From assembly GCF_900142375.1 (NCBI RefSeq), contig NZ_FRAR01000012.1, forward strand, positions 1-64,000: a stretch of 64,000 nt of DNA. Direction: 5' to 3'. Of this stretch, positions 1 to 8,636 are shown in pieces. A program made the translations under genes and the position numbers. Under the pieces are notes generated by a model. The model saw only the letters and a program-made list of their open reading frames with translations. It was not told the DNA's origin and did not search any database. This DNA is from Desulforamulus aeronauticus DSM 10349. Lineage in GTDB: Bacteria; Bacillota; Desulfotomaculia; Desulfotomaculales; Desulfotomaculaceae. Every line of letters starts with the position of its first letter. Position 1 is the first letter of the stretch.

Positions 1-1298
1 TCAGCTATCAATACGACAGCCGGGGCAACCGGATACTAACCTCCGCCAATGACAAAAGCTTGGATGGCTTTATACCCGGAGATTTTAGCTATAACTCGTG
101 GGACCAACTAGCCACATTTAAAACTGATGGGAAGACCTATAACTACTCCTACGATCCTGAGGGGTTAAGGAATAAAAAGGTTACCTCTTCTGGCACCACC
201 AGATATCACTATGATAATGAAGGTAGAGTGATCACCGAGACAAACGACAGTGGTGGGGGTGTCACTGCACAGACTATTTGGGGACATCAGGCTTTGGCCA
301 GAAAAATTAGTGGTAACTATTATTACTACCTGTACAATGGCCACGGAGACGTAACCCAGGTTATGGATCAAAACGGCAATATTGTTAACAGCTACACCTA
401 TGATGAGTGGGGTAATATATTAAACAAGCAAGAACAGGTATCTAATCCGCTGAAGTATGCCGGAGAGTACTTTGACGACGAGAGTGGGCTGTACTACTTA
501 AGGTCTAGGTATTATGACCCGACCATAGGAAGGTTTATATCCAAGGACTCCTATGAGGGGAATATAACTAATCCTTTGACTTTAAATGTATATACTTATG
601 TGGAGAACGACCCGTTATCGCGAGTAGATCCATCGGGACATTTTTCCATCGGATCTGTTATCGGAACAGTAATCAGTGTTGCAGTTAAAGTTGCTATCAC
701 AATCTCTAATTCATCTAGGGGTTCAGGGTCATCCAGAAAGAGTAGTAGTAATAAGGCTATTTCAAATAATAAGGGAATACTAGAAAGTCTAGGAATGGTA
801 GCGGCTGTTGACTGGAATGACAAAAATCTACAATCAGTCATAGGTAATAAGCCAACTACTTATAGCAGACCCTCTTTTTCGGATGCTTTTGAGATAAGAG
901 CAGGATTAGGATTAGGTTTAGGTGTTGAAGTTAAGATCGGACCTCTTGCGGGGTCGATTGGGACCGGTGCATATAGAATGATAGGAATCTCAAATTCCGA
1001 ATATGTAAATTATCAAGAAGCACATGCAGAGGCTGTAATTAAACTCGGAGAAATAAATGCTGGTATAAAAAGGAAAGCTACCTTGTATAAAGAAGATGAA
1101 GATGGTGGGGATCCATGGCTCAATCCTAAAACGAAATATGATACAGTTAATTTAATAAAAATAGATAACATAAGCAATGAAAGCTATACGGTTAAAGCAG
1201 GTGCTAGCCTTGGTCCAATAAAGTCAAGTATAGGGGTTAATACAAAAACTTTATATGAATGGGGTTCAGGAGTAATTACGGATCTTTTCGGGAATTAG
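1..1298 (+). CDS. RHS/YD-repeat protein, C-terminal part (partial at left edge)
   Basis: The frame is already open at base 3 and reads YD-repeat sequence (YQYDSRGNR) before the first possible start, so the gene begins outside the window. It then shows further YD repeats and the RHS-associated core signature, with YYLRSRYYDP near nt 490-525 and VENDPLSRVDPSGH near 600-640. Such proteins form a secreted shell that ends in a variable toxic tip. Here the tip is about 220 residues: a hydrophobic stretch right after the core, a Ser/Gly linker, then a glycine-rich domain (GLGLGLGVEV) that I do not recognise. Known for the family: tips are swapped by recombination and followed by an immunity gene. 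The RDD-type gene at 1454 is in that position, but pairing is inference. Confidence 0.85.
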   Translation, partial: SYQYDSRGNRILTSANDKSLDGFIPGDFSYNSWDQLATFKTDGKTYNYSYDPEGLRNKKVTSSGTTRYHYDNEGRVITETNDSGGGVTAQTIWGHQALARKISGNYYYYLYNGHGDVTQVMDQNGNIVNSYTYDEWGNILNKQEQVSNPLKYAGEYFDDESGLYYLRSRYYDPTIGRFISKDSYEGNITNPLTLNVYTYVENDPLSRVDPSGHFSIGSVIGTVISVAVKVAITISNSSRGSGSSRKSSSNKAISNNKGILESLGMVAAVDWNDKNLQSVIGNKPTTYSRPSFSDAFEIRAGLGLGLGVEVKIGPLAGSIGTGAYRMIGISNSEYVNYQEAHAEAVIKLGEINAGIKRKATLYKEDEDGGDPWLNPKTKYDTVNLIKIDNISNESYTVKAGASLGPIKSSIGVNTKTLYEWGSGVITDLFGN

Positions 1299-1453
1299 AG
1301 GTTGATCATTAGCTGTGGTTTAATCCCTTTGCATTAGAGGGCTATCCTAGATTAGTTATAGCTGTTAGCCCTCTAGCTTTATTTAACATAATCTAAATAT
1401 AGTGATAAAGTATTAAATAAGTCTGGAATATCAAAAGAAAGGAGATACATGAT

Positions 1454-1867
1454 TTGAATTTGTTTTATAGGCCAGCAGATAATTGCAAAAGAGTATTATC
1501 TATATTAATTGATATAACAATTATATTATTCCTGATGTTACTGTATTACTCAATATTAATGTTTACTACAGGTAGAACCTATAATATTATTTTAATTACG
1601 TATATTCCCACTTTTATAGTCGTTTGTTATTATATTTTTCCAGTTCTACTTTTTGGACAAACAGTTGGGAAAAAAATGTTTAGACTTAAAATTGTTTCTA
1701 TAAAAAGTGGCAAAATAACCTTGTACCAACTAATTAAAAGATTGTTCTTTTCCTTTGGATTTTGGCCAGGCATTTTGTATATCTTTTTTAATGAAGGACA
1801 TCTAGCAATACATGATAAGATATCACAAACTAAAGTTATTGATGTAACAAGTCAGCCTAAAGACTAA
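1454..1867 (+). CDS. RDD-family membrane protein
   Basis: A 137-residue protein with three or four hydrophobic segments and the RDD-family hallmarks FGQTVGKKMFRLKI near residues 66-80 and HDKISQTKVI near the C-terminus. The function of RDD proteins is mostly unknown; some are linked to ion transport. The start is TTG at 1454, because the nearby ATG at 1449 runs straight into TGA, and a GGAG ribosome site lies 9 bases upstream. AT-rich codon use matches the neighbouring toxin-tip region. It directly follows the RHS tip, so an immunity role is possible but unproven. Confidence 0.7.
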   Translation: MNLFYRPADNCKRVLSILIDITIILFLMLLYYSILMFTTGRTYNIILITYIPTFIVVCYYIFPVLLFGQTVGKKMFRLKIVSIKSGKITLYQLIKRLFFSFGFWPGILYIFFNEGHLAIHDKISQTKVIDVTSQPKD

Positions 1868-1925
1868 ATTGATAGAAAAAACGAGTAAAAATTAAACGAT
1901 AAAACAATTATGATCAAGGGGCTAG

Positions 1926-2261
1926 GCATTTAACTTAATTTATTCGTATTGCGAAACAGGTGGGCCATTTGGAAATATAACCAAAGAACAATACCTAAGT
2001 AGTTTTGTAAATATAGCTAGTGAACAAAGAACAAAGCATATTCTTTATGGAGATAAAACAGGTGGTAGGCATTTATGGCCTGGAACTGGAACACTATTCC
2101 CTAAAAGTTGGAATGCAGAAAAGGTTATGCACAATGTTTCAAATATAGCTACTGACCTTAAATTAAATTGGAATAAGGGAAGAATTGCTAAGGGGGTACA
2201 AAGTATCCCAGTAAGGATTTTTTTCTGCAAAACACTAGCAAATCTGACTACAAAAAAGTGA
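1926..2261 (+). pseudogene. Relic of an EndoU-type RHS toxin tip
   Basis: The + frame from 1926 to the TGA at 2259 reads a bacterial EndoU nuclease tip without start codon or RBS. Visible hallmarks are KHILYGDKTGGRHLWPG and FPKSWNAEKVMHNVSNIATD, the usual H...G.GGHxxPG and FPKxW...M..VSDIATDP pattern of the family, which cuts RNA. Codons before 1926 hit TAG. There is no RHS core attached, so this looks like a displaced, silent toxin tip. The end after residue VRIFFCKT departs from the family and runs into a duplicated scrap. Confidence 0.75.
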
Positions 2262-2262
2262 A

Positions 2263-2361
2263 GAAACGATCCCTATGGGTATGTAGAAACTACCCGTTCC
2301 GCTTCCTGAAAACTCTGGATTGGATCTCGTCATATTTGGCGGAGGCTTGAACATTGTTAAA
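2263..2361 (+). repeat. Degenerate duplicate of the RHS-tip linker at 3343-3452
   Basis: Starts GAAACGATCCCTATGGGTAT and ends AACATTGTTAAA, matching 3343-3452 closely apart from point changes, an in-frame TAG and a net loss of 11 bases. In the intact copy this encodes the PYGYGETITFQPF...LDLVMFGGGFNIVKG linker before the toxin domain. It shows that two tips sharing a linker were once present. Confidence 0.8.
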
Positions 2362-2418
2362 TGAAGGATATGTGTATTGCGTGAATTATATGGGAAATAA
2401 GATAATCGGAGGGCTGCT

Positions 2419-2786
2419 ATGAAAATCATAAATATTGAGTATCCTTTGTATTACGACAGTTTAGATAAAAAGAATGGAAATACGGATATTTTTGTTAAAC
2501 TTGATGATGGTATGACATATACTATGGTGATTACAACAGCTAGTAATTAGTATTGGTATATGGATAAGGAAGGTCTTGATTATATTCCAGCTTCACCTCT
2601 AGATATAGTTGTAAGAAAGTTAAATGAGGAAGTACTGGAAAGGGCAATTCAGACTTACGTCTAAGACAATGCATACTGGCTTAGATATATTTTTTAGCTG
2701 GTAAAAGTGACGGTACATTTAGTATTTCAGCAATGGATGATTTGATAAAGCCAATAAAAAAAGCTAATGATGATATATCAAGTTAG
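2419..2786 (+). pseudogene. Decayed immunity-like gene
   Basis: ATG at 2419 follows a good GGAGGG site. The frame reads MKIINIEYPLYYDSLDKK..., meets TAG at 2548, continues sensibly (YWYMDKEGLDYIPASPLDI...), meets TAA at 2662, continues (DNAYWLRYIF), then needs a one-base shift near 2690 to read AGKSDGTFSISAMDDLIKPI and stop at 2784. The conserved reading on both sides of each break shows a once intact protein of about 120 residues. Its place behind the EndoU relic suggests it was that toxin's immunity gene; this is inference from context, since I do not recognise the family with certainty. Confidence 0.7.
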
Positions 2787-2842
2787 GTTTTAGAAACGCC
2801 AAGGGATGATCTTAAAGGGGTTTAAGCAGTTTTGCGCGCAAA

Positions 2843-2885
2843 AAGGCTCAACTATCAGATATTTACTGATGGTTGAGCCTTTAAT
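2843..2885 (+). terminator. Rho-independent terminator
   Basis: Stem AGGCTCAACtATCAG / CTGATgGTTGAGCCT around an ATATTTA loop, followed by TTTAATA. It closes the decayed immunity gene. Confidence 0.75.
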
Positions 2886-2893
2886 AGGAATTG

Positions 2894-3734
2894 GCAGATG
2901 AGTACTATGACGACGAAAGCAGACTGTACTACCTATGACCCGAACATAGGAAGGTTTATATCCAGAGACTCCTATGAAGGGGATATAACCAATCCCCTGA
3001 GTTTGAATCTATATACCTACGTGGAAAATGATCCGTTATCATATGTGGATCCTTCCGGGCATTCACTGATAGGAGCAGTAATCGGTATTGGAATTGGTGT
3101 TGCAATTGGCATTAGTACCGGCAGCTCGCGTGGGGGAAGTTCACACTCTGGAAGCAGGAGTTCTGGAGGTAGTAGTTCCAAAGGCAGTATTTCTGTTAGC
3201 AATAGCTTAGATTTTATTGGTAGTTTCATTAATTTATTTAGTGGTAAATATAGTGACCAGTGGAATGGGGTTAGTGGGGCAGGAGAAGGGAGAATACCCG
3301 GAAGTATAGGCAAGGTTGCTGATGCGGGTTGGGCACAAAGAGGAAACGATCCCTATGGGTATGGAGAAACTATAACTTTTCAACCTTTTCCGATCCCTGA
3401 AAACCCCGGATTGGATCTCGTGATGTTTGGTGGAGGCTTTAACATTGTTAAAGGGATTAGGGGTACAGGTGAAATTAAAAATGTGTATAATTCAATTAAA
3501 CAAGCACCCAAATACCCATCTGGATTTAACGCTGTACAAAATGGTACTAAGAAAGTAAATGTAAAGAGCCAAGATGTATTAGAAAAGTTAAGAGAAGTAG
3601 AGTCAGGACAATGGAAAAAGATATATAAGGATGGGTATGACTTTAATGGTAAAAAGATATCAATACATTATTTTGAAAGTCAATCTGGAAAAGTCTTTGA
3701 TGTGAAAGTTAAATCAGGATGGAGTAATAAATAA
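2894..3734 (+). pseudogene. Orphan RHS C-terminal tip with core-spanning deletion
   Basis: From 2894 the sequence reads the RHS core in one frame (DEYYDDESRLYYL, then TGA). Compared with the first copy near 490-525, 14 bases are missing after CTGTACTAC; this moves the remaining core (YDPNIGRFISRDSYEG...) into the frame that opens with ATG at 2898 and ends at 3734. The open part carries the core end, a Gly/Ser-rich hydrophobic linker and a tip of about 70 residues ending KVFDVKVKSGWSNK that resembles small RNase-like polymorphic toxins; the exact family is uncertain. With no N-terminal shell and no clear RBS, it is probably a silent reserve cassette. The adjacent gene at 3750 is its likely immunity partner. 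Confidence 0.75.
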
Positions 3735-3749
3735 ATTTGAGGTGTTATC

Positions 3750-4085
3750 GTGGAAATAAACATTAGTATTTCTGGAAAAAGTGAAAGTGAAAGGTTAGTT
3801 TCTATAATTCAGTTAGGATTATTATCTGCATTAGAAAAACAAATAATAAGTATCGAAGAAGCCGAGGGATATTTATTTAATCCCCTTACTGTTAGTAAAC
3901 TAGAAATGTATGGTTTAAGTGAAGAAGTGATAGATATAATAAGGGAAGGGTGTGAATTAGAAGATATTCAAAGTTTAATGCCTGAAAAATTGTTACCAAA
4001 TATTATCAGGATAAAAGAACAAATACTAAGTAATATTTCTATCATCCAAAGCCCTGAACCACCAACAGAGAAAATTATTAAATAG
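3750..4085 (+). CDS. DUF3969-like protein, probable immunity protein
   Basis: A 111-residue acidic protein. The pattern ERLVSIIQLGLLSALEKQ, ISIEEAEGYLF and ELEDIQSLMPEKL fits my recollection of DUF3969, a family often found next to toxin tips. Start GTG at 3750, eight bases after a GAGGTG site, only 15 bases behind the orphan RHS tip, so the two would be co-transcribed. It has no membrane segment or signal peptide, as expected for cytosolic neutralisation. The immunity role is inferred from position; the family call is moderate. Confidence 0.7.
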   Translation: MEINISISGKSESERLVSIIQLGLLSALEKQIISIEEAEGYLFNPLTVSKLEMYGLSEEVIDIIREGCELEDIQSLMPEKLLPNIIRIKEQILSNISIIQSPEPPTEKIIK

Positions 4086-4097
4086 ATGAAAGTTATT

Positions 4098-4128
4098 GCC
4101 CTTGAACATGTTTGTTCTAGGGCTTTTT
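4098..4128 (+). terminator. Rho-independent terminator
   Basis: GCCCTtGAACA / TGTTCtAGGGC stem followed by TTTTT, closing the tip/immunity pair. Confidence 0.8.
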
Positions 4129-4147
4129 AGTGGAAGGAGTGAGGGAA

Positions 4148-4476
4148 ATGAAAGAATATTATATTGTTATTTTTTGTCTTAAGGCAGAATGCCATTATAC
4201 ATTATGGTATACAGATGATGTATGATTTCGTTTTGGATAGCGATAAAAGAAAATCAAGTCTTTTGAGAATGAAGCAGAAGTCAGGGCACTGCAACTCAGA
4301 GCGGTTATATCTTACAGGATGAGAGTACTGGGGTATGTTGTGATGAAACGAAATTGTTAGATATTCAAAATGGTGAATCACTCCGAGAATATGGTTTGAC
4401 AATGCTTCCACCATTGTCAATGCTTCAACACAATAATATATTATTCTTTATTAATACCTATAATTTTATATGTTAA
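4148..4476 (+). pseudogene. Decayed small gene, possible immunity relic
   Basis: ATG at 4148 has a good upstream site (GGAAGGAG) but the frame (MKEYYIVIFCLKAECHYTLW...) stops after 25 codons. Coherent protein-like sequence continues in other frames, including GYILQDESTGVCCDETKLLD and ESLREYGLTMLPPLSM, to a TAA at 4474. At least one stop and one frameshift separate the parts. I do not recognise the family; location in the RHS cassette area suggests another former immunity gene. Confidence 0.5.
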
Positions 4477-4586
4477 ACATCTTATATAAACGACATTAAA
4501 CTACAGTATCTCTGAAGGAAAGGAAGGATCTTTTAATTTATAATCTTCATATACTGTTGACAACTATGAGTTAGGAAGGAGTTAAA

Positions 4587-6212
4587 ATGAAAAAAAGATT
4601 ATTAAGTCTTTTGCTAGTATTGGCTATTGAAATTGCTTGTTTTCCTTTCGTTTCATTTGCATCAGAGGTCAATGAACCAGACCCATCAGTTCAAGCTTCA
4701 AGTTATGAGGCTTTAGAGCTATCAGGTGGGATGCTCAATACAAGTTCTCTTTTATCAGACACTTCAACTAACTTACTTAATAACCCATCTTTTAAATTAA
4801 ACCTTACAGGTTGGAGTTTAGGTAGTGGTGGCGGCATTGTTGAAACTGTGAGCACGGATAGTTTTTCAGGCGTAAAATCACTGCATATAAAACAAACGAC
4901 AACCAGCGAAAAAAATGTTTATGTGCTTCAAGACATACCTGCTTCAGCGGCAGAAGTCTACTCTTTAAGTTGTATGGCTAAGCAGATTACTGGATCTTCA
5001 GTTGAGTTATATTTAGATTTCTTGGATTCCGCAAAACAAAGAATTTCTGTATACACAAAAAAACTGCCTGTTAGTACCACTTGGCAACCAGTGCAGATAT
5101 ATAATAAAATGGCCCCTAATAGCACAGCTTATGTTAGGATCTGGATTTGGGCGAATATCCCAACAGCCATAGGAACAGAAGCATTTGTGGATGATATAAA
5201 ACTATCAACAGGCGTATTAGCTAATTCGTCTTTTGAACAGGATTTGGCAAGTTGGAGCTATGGTAATGACGGTGGCATTGTTGAGACTGTAACCACAGAT
5301 AGCTTTTCAGGGGTAAAATCTCTTCATATTAAGCGAACAACAACCAGTGGAAGTGCATATGTTTTTCAAGACATACTTGCAACAGCAGCAGAAGTCTACT
5401 CTTTAAGCTGTATGGCTAAGCAGATTACTGGGTCTTCAGTTGAGGTATATTTAGATTTCCTGAATTCTGCAAAGCAAAGAATTTCGGTTTACTCTGCAAG
5501 ATTTCCCATCAGTTCCACATGGCAATCAGTGAAGATAGAAAATAAAATAGCACCTACAAACACGGCCTATGTTAGGATATGGGTTTGGACGGTTAATCCA
5601 CCAACCATAGGAACAGAAACATTTGTGGATGATATAAAACTATCAACAGGCTTATTAGCTAATTCGTCTTTTGAACAGGATTTGGCAAGTTGGAGCTATG
5701 GTAATGACGGTGGCATTGTTGAGACTGTAACCACAGATAGCTTTTCAGGGGTAAAATCCCTTCATATTAAGCGAACAACAACCAGTGGAAGTGCATATGT
5801 TTTTCAAGACATACCTGCAACAGCAGCAGAAGTCTACTCTTTAAGCTGTATGGCTAAGCAGATTACTGGGTCTTCAGTTGAGGTATATTTAGATTTCCTG
5901 AATTCTGCAAAGCAAAGAATTTCGGTTTACTCTGCAAGATTTCCCATCAGTTCCACATGGCAATCAGTGAGGATAGAAAATAAAATAGCACCTACAAACA
6001 CGGCCTATGTTAGGATATGGGTTTGGACGGTTAATCCACCAATTGTAGGAACAGAAACATTTGTAGATTTATTACAACTTACAAATATACAAGTAAGCAA
6101 TAAAAGCTTATACGATAATATGAACCGCTTAAATACAATTTATTTACCAACAAAGACTATAAATTATCAGTATGATAGTAATGGGAATTTAATAAAACGT
6201 ACCATAAATTAA
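4587..6212 (+). CDS. Secreted protein with three carbohydrate-binding-like repeats and a YD tail
   Basis: A 541-residue protein with a clear signal peptide (KKRLLSLLLVLAIEIACF, cut near residue 26). Three repeats of about 146 residues follow, each starting LLNNPSF/LANSSFEQDL..W and ending near GTEAFVDDIKLS, the jelly-roll pattern of CBM4/9-like domains that bind sugars at the cell surface. The last 30 residues (YDNMNRLNTIYLP... YQYDSNGNLIKR) are the start of a YD repeat. The protein therefore looks like the N-terminal module of an RHS/YD protein that now stops early. The start ATG follows a GGAAGGAG site. The tail makes truncation likely, although a natural short form is possible. Confidence 0.75.
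   Translation: MKKRLLSLLLVLAIEIACFPFVSFASEVNEPDPSVQASSYEALELSGGMLNTSSLLSDTSTNLLNNPSFKLNLTGWSLGSGGGIVETVSTDSFSGVKSLHIKQTTTSEKNVYVLQDIPASAAEVYSLSCMAKQITGSSVELYLDFLDSAKQRISVYTKKLPVSTTWQPVQIYNKMAPNSTAYVRIWIWANIPTAIGTEAFVDDIKLSTGVLANSSFEQDLASWSYGNDGGIVETVTTDSFSGVKSLHIKRTTTSGSAYVFQDILATAAEVYSLSCMAKQITGSSVEVYLDFLNSAKQRISVYSARFPISSTWQSVKIENKIAPTNTAYVRIWVWTVNPPTIGTETFVDDIKLSTGLLANSSFEQDLASWSYGNDGGIVETVTTDSFSGVKSLHIKRTTTSGSAYVFQDIPATAAEVYSLSCMAKQITGSSVEVYLDFLNSAKQRISVYSARFPISSTWQSVRIENKIAPTNTAYVRIWVWTVNPPIVGTETFVDLLQLTNIQVSNKSLYDNMNRLNTIYLPTKTINYQYDSNGNLIKRTIN
4773..6064 (+). repeat. Three tandem 438-bp repeat units
   Basis: Units start near 4773, 5211 and 5649. The last two are almost identical at DNA level across their whole length (both begin TATTAGCTAATTCGTC soon after the unit start), while the first has diverged. 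Near identity shows recent duplication or gene conversion. Confidence 0.85.
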
Positions 6213-6229
6213 TAACACAGTGAATGAAA

Positions 6230-6282
6230 CCCTCTTGGTAGACACTAAGTATAGTTAAATATACAATGTGTTTATCAAGGGG
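6230..6282 (+). repeat. Imperfect inverted repeat: terminator or insertion-sequence end
   Basis: CCCTCTTGGTAGACAC (6230) and GTGTTTATCAAGGGG (6268) form an imperfect stem followed by TTTTG. It may terminate the repeat-protein gene or be the left end of the IS3-type remnant that starts 10 bases later. Confidence 0.5.
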
Positions 6283-6291
6283 TTTTGTGTA

Positions 6292-6405
6292 ATGAGAAAG
6301 AAATTTAGTAGGAATTTAAGATTCAAGTTGTAAAGCAAGTCCAAGAGGAAGGAAAAACAGCATCAAAAATAGCACATGAATTAGAATTATCCCCCAATAG
6401 GGGGA
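6292..6405 (+). pseudogene. IS3-family transposase orfA fragment
   Basis: ATG at 6292 begins MRKKFSRN as in IS3/IS150-type OrfA helix-turn-helix proteins. A one-base shift moves the rest (IQVVKQVQEEGKTASKIAHELELSPN) into another frame, and homology then ends abruptly near 6405. No orfB or right end is seen, so it is a dead scrap. Confidence 0.75.
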
Positions 6406-6501
6406 TGGTAGCTTCGCTGGTAACTACCCTTTCCAGTAAGTTTAGATATTGACACAAAAGAACCATCCCTTTGAGTTCGATAAAAAACCGAGGAAAACAA
6501 G
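6406..6501. other. Short stretch without recognisable content
   Basis: Between the IS fragment and the DUF3298 scrap I see no coding frame or structure. It is probably deletion junction sequence. Confidence 0.4.
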
Positions 6502-6712
6502 ATGTATTGGATTGAGGTCCCCGGGCAGGAAGAAACTTTTGAATATTTAAAAAATATCTAACGAACAGAGCTTCTATATTAATTCAAAGGGTAAACTGAT
6601 CATTTCCTTTAATAAATATGAGGTGGCTCCAGGGTACATGGGAACTCCGGAATTCATCATTCCCACCGAGGTAATAGCGGATGTTTTAGTAGGCAACGAG
6701 TATATTGATCAA
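6502..6712 (+). pseudogene. DUF3298 domain C-terminal fragment
   Basis: Reads MYWIEVPGQEETFEYLKNI, stops, and continues in the next frame as SNEQSFYINSKGKLIISF then KYEVAPGYMGTPEFIIPTE, a typical DUF3298 (RsiV/PdaC-like) end. The N-terminal part is absent and a frameshift splits the rest, so this is a remnant of a secreted or anti-sigma-type protein. Confidence 0.8.
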
Positions 6713-6714
6713 AA

Positions 6715-6742
6715 TACCCACCCCCGGTTAAGGAGGTGGGTA
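6715..6742. repeat. Palindromic repeat, copy 1
   Basis: TACCCACC ... GGTGGGTA around a CCCCGGTTAAGGA centre. Copies at 25629-25656 and, truncated, at 30204-30220 share the core. On the minus strand it is followed by TTTTGAT, so it can act as a terminator in that direction. Confidence 0.7.
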
Positions 6743-6887
6743 TCTTACTATTAAGCTATTAATCACTGATGATGGTGAGGTCGCAGTGGTTTCGTCTATA
6801 AATTACGGGGTTTTAGCTGCCAAAAGGGAATAATAAAATGTAACCTGCAAAGGATAAAGGATAAGAAAAGAACTGAGGAGGTTTGAA
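6743..6887 (+). other. Upstream region of the 6888 gene
   Basis: No gene seen. The only clear signal is the strong GAGGAGG ribosome site just before 6888. Confidence 0.4.
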
Positions 6888-7370
6888 ATGGAATTTCTTC
6901 AAACATGGATCAATCCACTTTATGCAGTGATTCTATGGATACTGGTGTTTATTTTAATTAAACCACCGAGAATAAAGGAGCTATTACCAGTTGGAATAAT
7001 TGCCGGAATTATATTATTTGTCGTTGAATATGTCTTAATTTCCCTTGGCTTGATGCAGTTTAATAAGGGTTGGATTTTAGTTGCCGGCGTACCCCTATTT
7101 AACCCCATTTGGGGCATAGCTGCAGGGATTCTAGTAATGCAATATATGAAACAAGACTTTAGTAAGAAAATACCGATGATCCTATTCTTCACAATAATTG
7201 TCGAGATTGCAGTTTATGTTGCCATAGAGGTAGGCAATATGTCCTTATTGGGCAGGTATAATCTGTTTTATGATTTTCTTGTTAACTTTGTCGTTATAGT
7301 AGTATTAACCCATCTAGCTGAGGGGTTATATGGTCAGCGAATATATCGGAAGGATCTTACTAGGATATAA
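6888..7370 (+). CDS. CBO0543-like integral membrane protein
   Basis: A 160-residue protein with about five hydrophobic segments (residues 10-23, 34-54, 63-83, 93-115 and 125-142). Its length, the PPRIKEL motif after the first segment and the G.ILFVVEYVLISLG pattern resemble the CBO0543-type membrane proteins of Firmicutes, whose function is unknown. Start ATG follows GAGGAGGTTTGAA. The FAD oxidoreductase begins 47 bases downstream in the same direction, so co-transcription is likely. Confidence 0.6.
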   Translation: MEFLQTWINPLYAVILWILVFILIKPPRIKELLPVGIIAGIILFVVEYVLISLGLMQFNKGWILVAGVPLFNPIWGIAAGILVMQYMKQDFSKKIPMILFFTIIVEIAVYVAIEVGNMSLLGRYNLFYDFLVNFVVIVVLTHLAEGLYGQRIYRKDLTRI

Positions 7371-7417
7371 TTTACTGTTTGTATCAGAGAATTGGTTTAA
7401 GCAACGGGGGTATCTTT

Positions 7418-8554
7418 TTGAAGATTGCTATTATCGGTGCTGGATTAGCGGGACTTTCCGCAGCGTTAACCTTAGAAAAAAACGGCTTTATACCCGATGT
7501 CTATGAGCAAAATTCCTTGGTCGCAGACCACTATTCGCATGTTGGTGTTGTCTTAAATATGGCCTATCGAAGCATTTCCTTAGAGCCATTAAAATATTTG
7601 AACAAATTGCTTACTGTAAAGTTATCACCTCTAGAGACCATTAACAACTTAATTATTAACAGCCAAAATTCTCAGGCCTCTGTGAAAAATGAAATCATTG
7701 GCCATAGCTTTGTCGTTGGGCCTGAGCCGAACTCTTTACAAAACCAAATTTTAAAGCATATTAAAAATTCTAAAATGCTCTATGAGCAAAGGGAATCCTT
7801 GGAAAACTTGCGGCAAAGATATGATTATGTGATAGTTGCCTCCGGTAGCAGAAGCGAAGACTACGTTGCAGACAAATATTTAAAGGGTTGGCATCAATAC
7901 CTGGTTGCTTATAGTCGGGTTGCTAAAATATATGGAAAATTTGAGCCGAATACAGCCATTGTCTGGGGTGATAAGGAAATCCTTAAGGATGGTTACGCCT
8001 TTTTAGCTCCTTTTAGCCGTCAAATAGCATCGTTATACGTAACTGTGCCACATGTTAGCAGTTGGGCTGAATTGGATCAAATTTGGAAAGCATTTTTTAA
8101 AAAAGAAGGCATATTGGAAAAATACACCCTTTTGGGAACCTTTGAAAGAACCCATGTAAGTGCCTATTCCAGCAGCGTAACCTGGGAAAACTGTTTGTTT
8201 GCGGGGGATCAAGGTTGCTTTTTAGACCCCTTCTTAGGCTTGGGGGCCGCAACCGCCATTGTCTCAGGTGTTATGGCAGCTAGAGCGATCATAGAAAATA
8301 GCAGTTATGATAAACTGGTGCAAGAGCATAAAAAAGTAATCAGTGTTATGAGCAAGGTAAGAAACTTTTATGATAGCATAGATGATAAGACCTTTGATTT
8401 TATAGTAACTTCTGAGGATAATGCGGTCATTAAAAAACTTATTTATGGCACTACTATTGATTGGTTAAAATATGGTTCTAAAGCCCTGGGTCCTTTCCTC
8501 AAACAAAAGAAATCCCCCAATGTACACGATACATTTTCTTCACCAGCAGAGTAA
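7418..8554 (+). CDS. FAD-dependent oxidoreductase
   Basis: A 378-residue protein with an N-terminal Rossmann fold (IGAGLAGLSAAL, then E39-type acidic residue in DVYEQNS) and a C-terminal flavin-binding stretch (FAGDQGCFLDPFLGLGAATA) typical of PHBH/geranylgeranyl-reductase-type monooxygenases and saturases. The substrate cannot be told. I choose TTG at 7418, preceded by GGGGG, because the Rossmann motif starts immediately; a longer frame from 7379 adds residues without family resemblance. The downstream gap has only a weak hairpin before the two-component genes. Confidence 0.75.
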   Translation: MKIAIIGAGLAGLSAALTLEKNGFIPDVYEQNSLVADHYSHVGVVLNMAYRSISLEPLKYLNKLLTVKLSPLETINNLIINSQNSQASVKNEIIGHSFVVGPEPNSLQNQILKHIKNSKMLYEQRESLENLRQRYDYVIVASGSRSEDYVADKYLKGWHQYLVAYSRVAKIYGKFEPNTAIVWGDKEILKDGYAFLAPFSRQIASLYVTVPHVSSWAELDQIWKAFFKKEGILEKYTLLGTFERTHVSAYSSSVTWENCLFAGDQGCFLDPFLGLGAATAIVSGVMAARAIIENSSYDKLVQEHKKVISVMSKVRNFYDSIDDKTFDFIVTSEDNAVIKKLIYGTTIDWLKYGSKALGPFLKQKKSPNVHDTFSSPAE

Positions 8555-8636
8555 ATTTGGCTTGGTTTTATTAATTGTGCCACTGATCACCAACGGGGCA
8601 TTTTTATTTAATTAGTGAACCAGAAGAGGTGATTTA

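Noticed and set aside
2548-2550. In-frame TAG in the 2419 gene as a possible recoded (pyrrolysine) codon
   Set aside because: A second stop (TAA) and a frameshift follow in the same gene, so decay explains it better.
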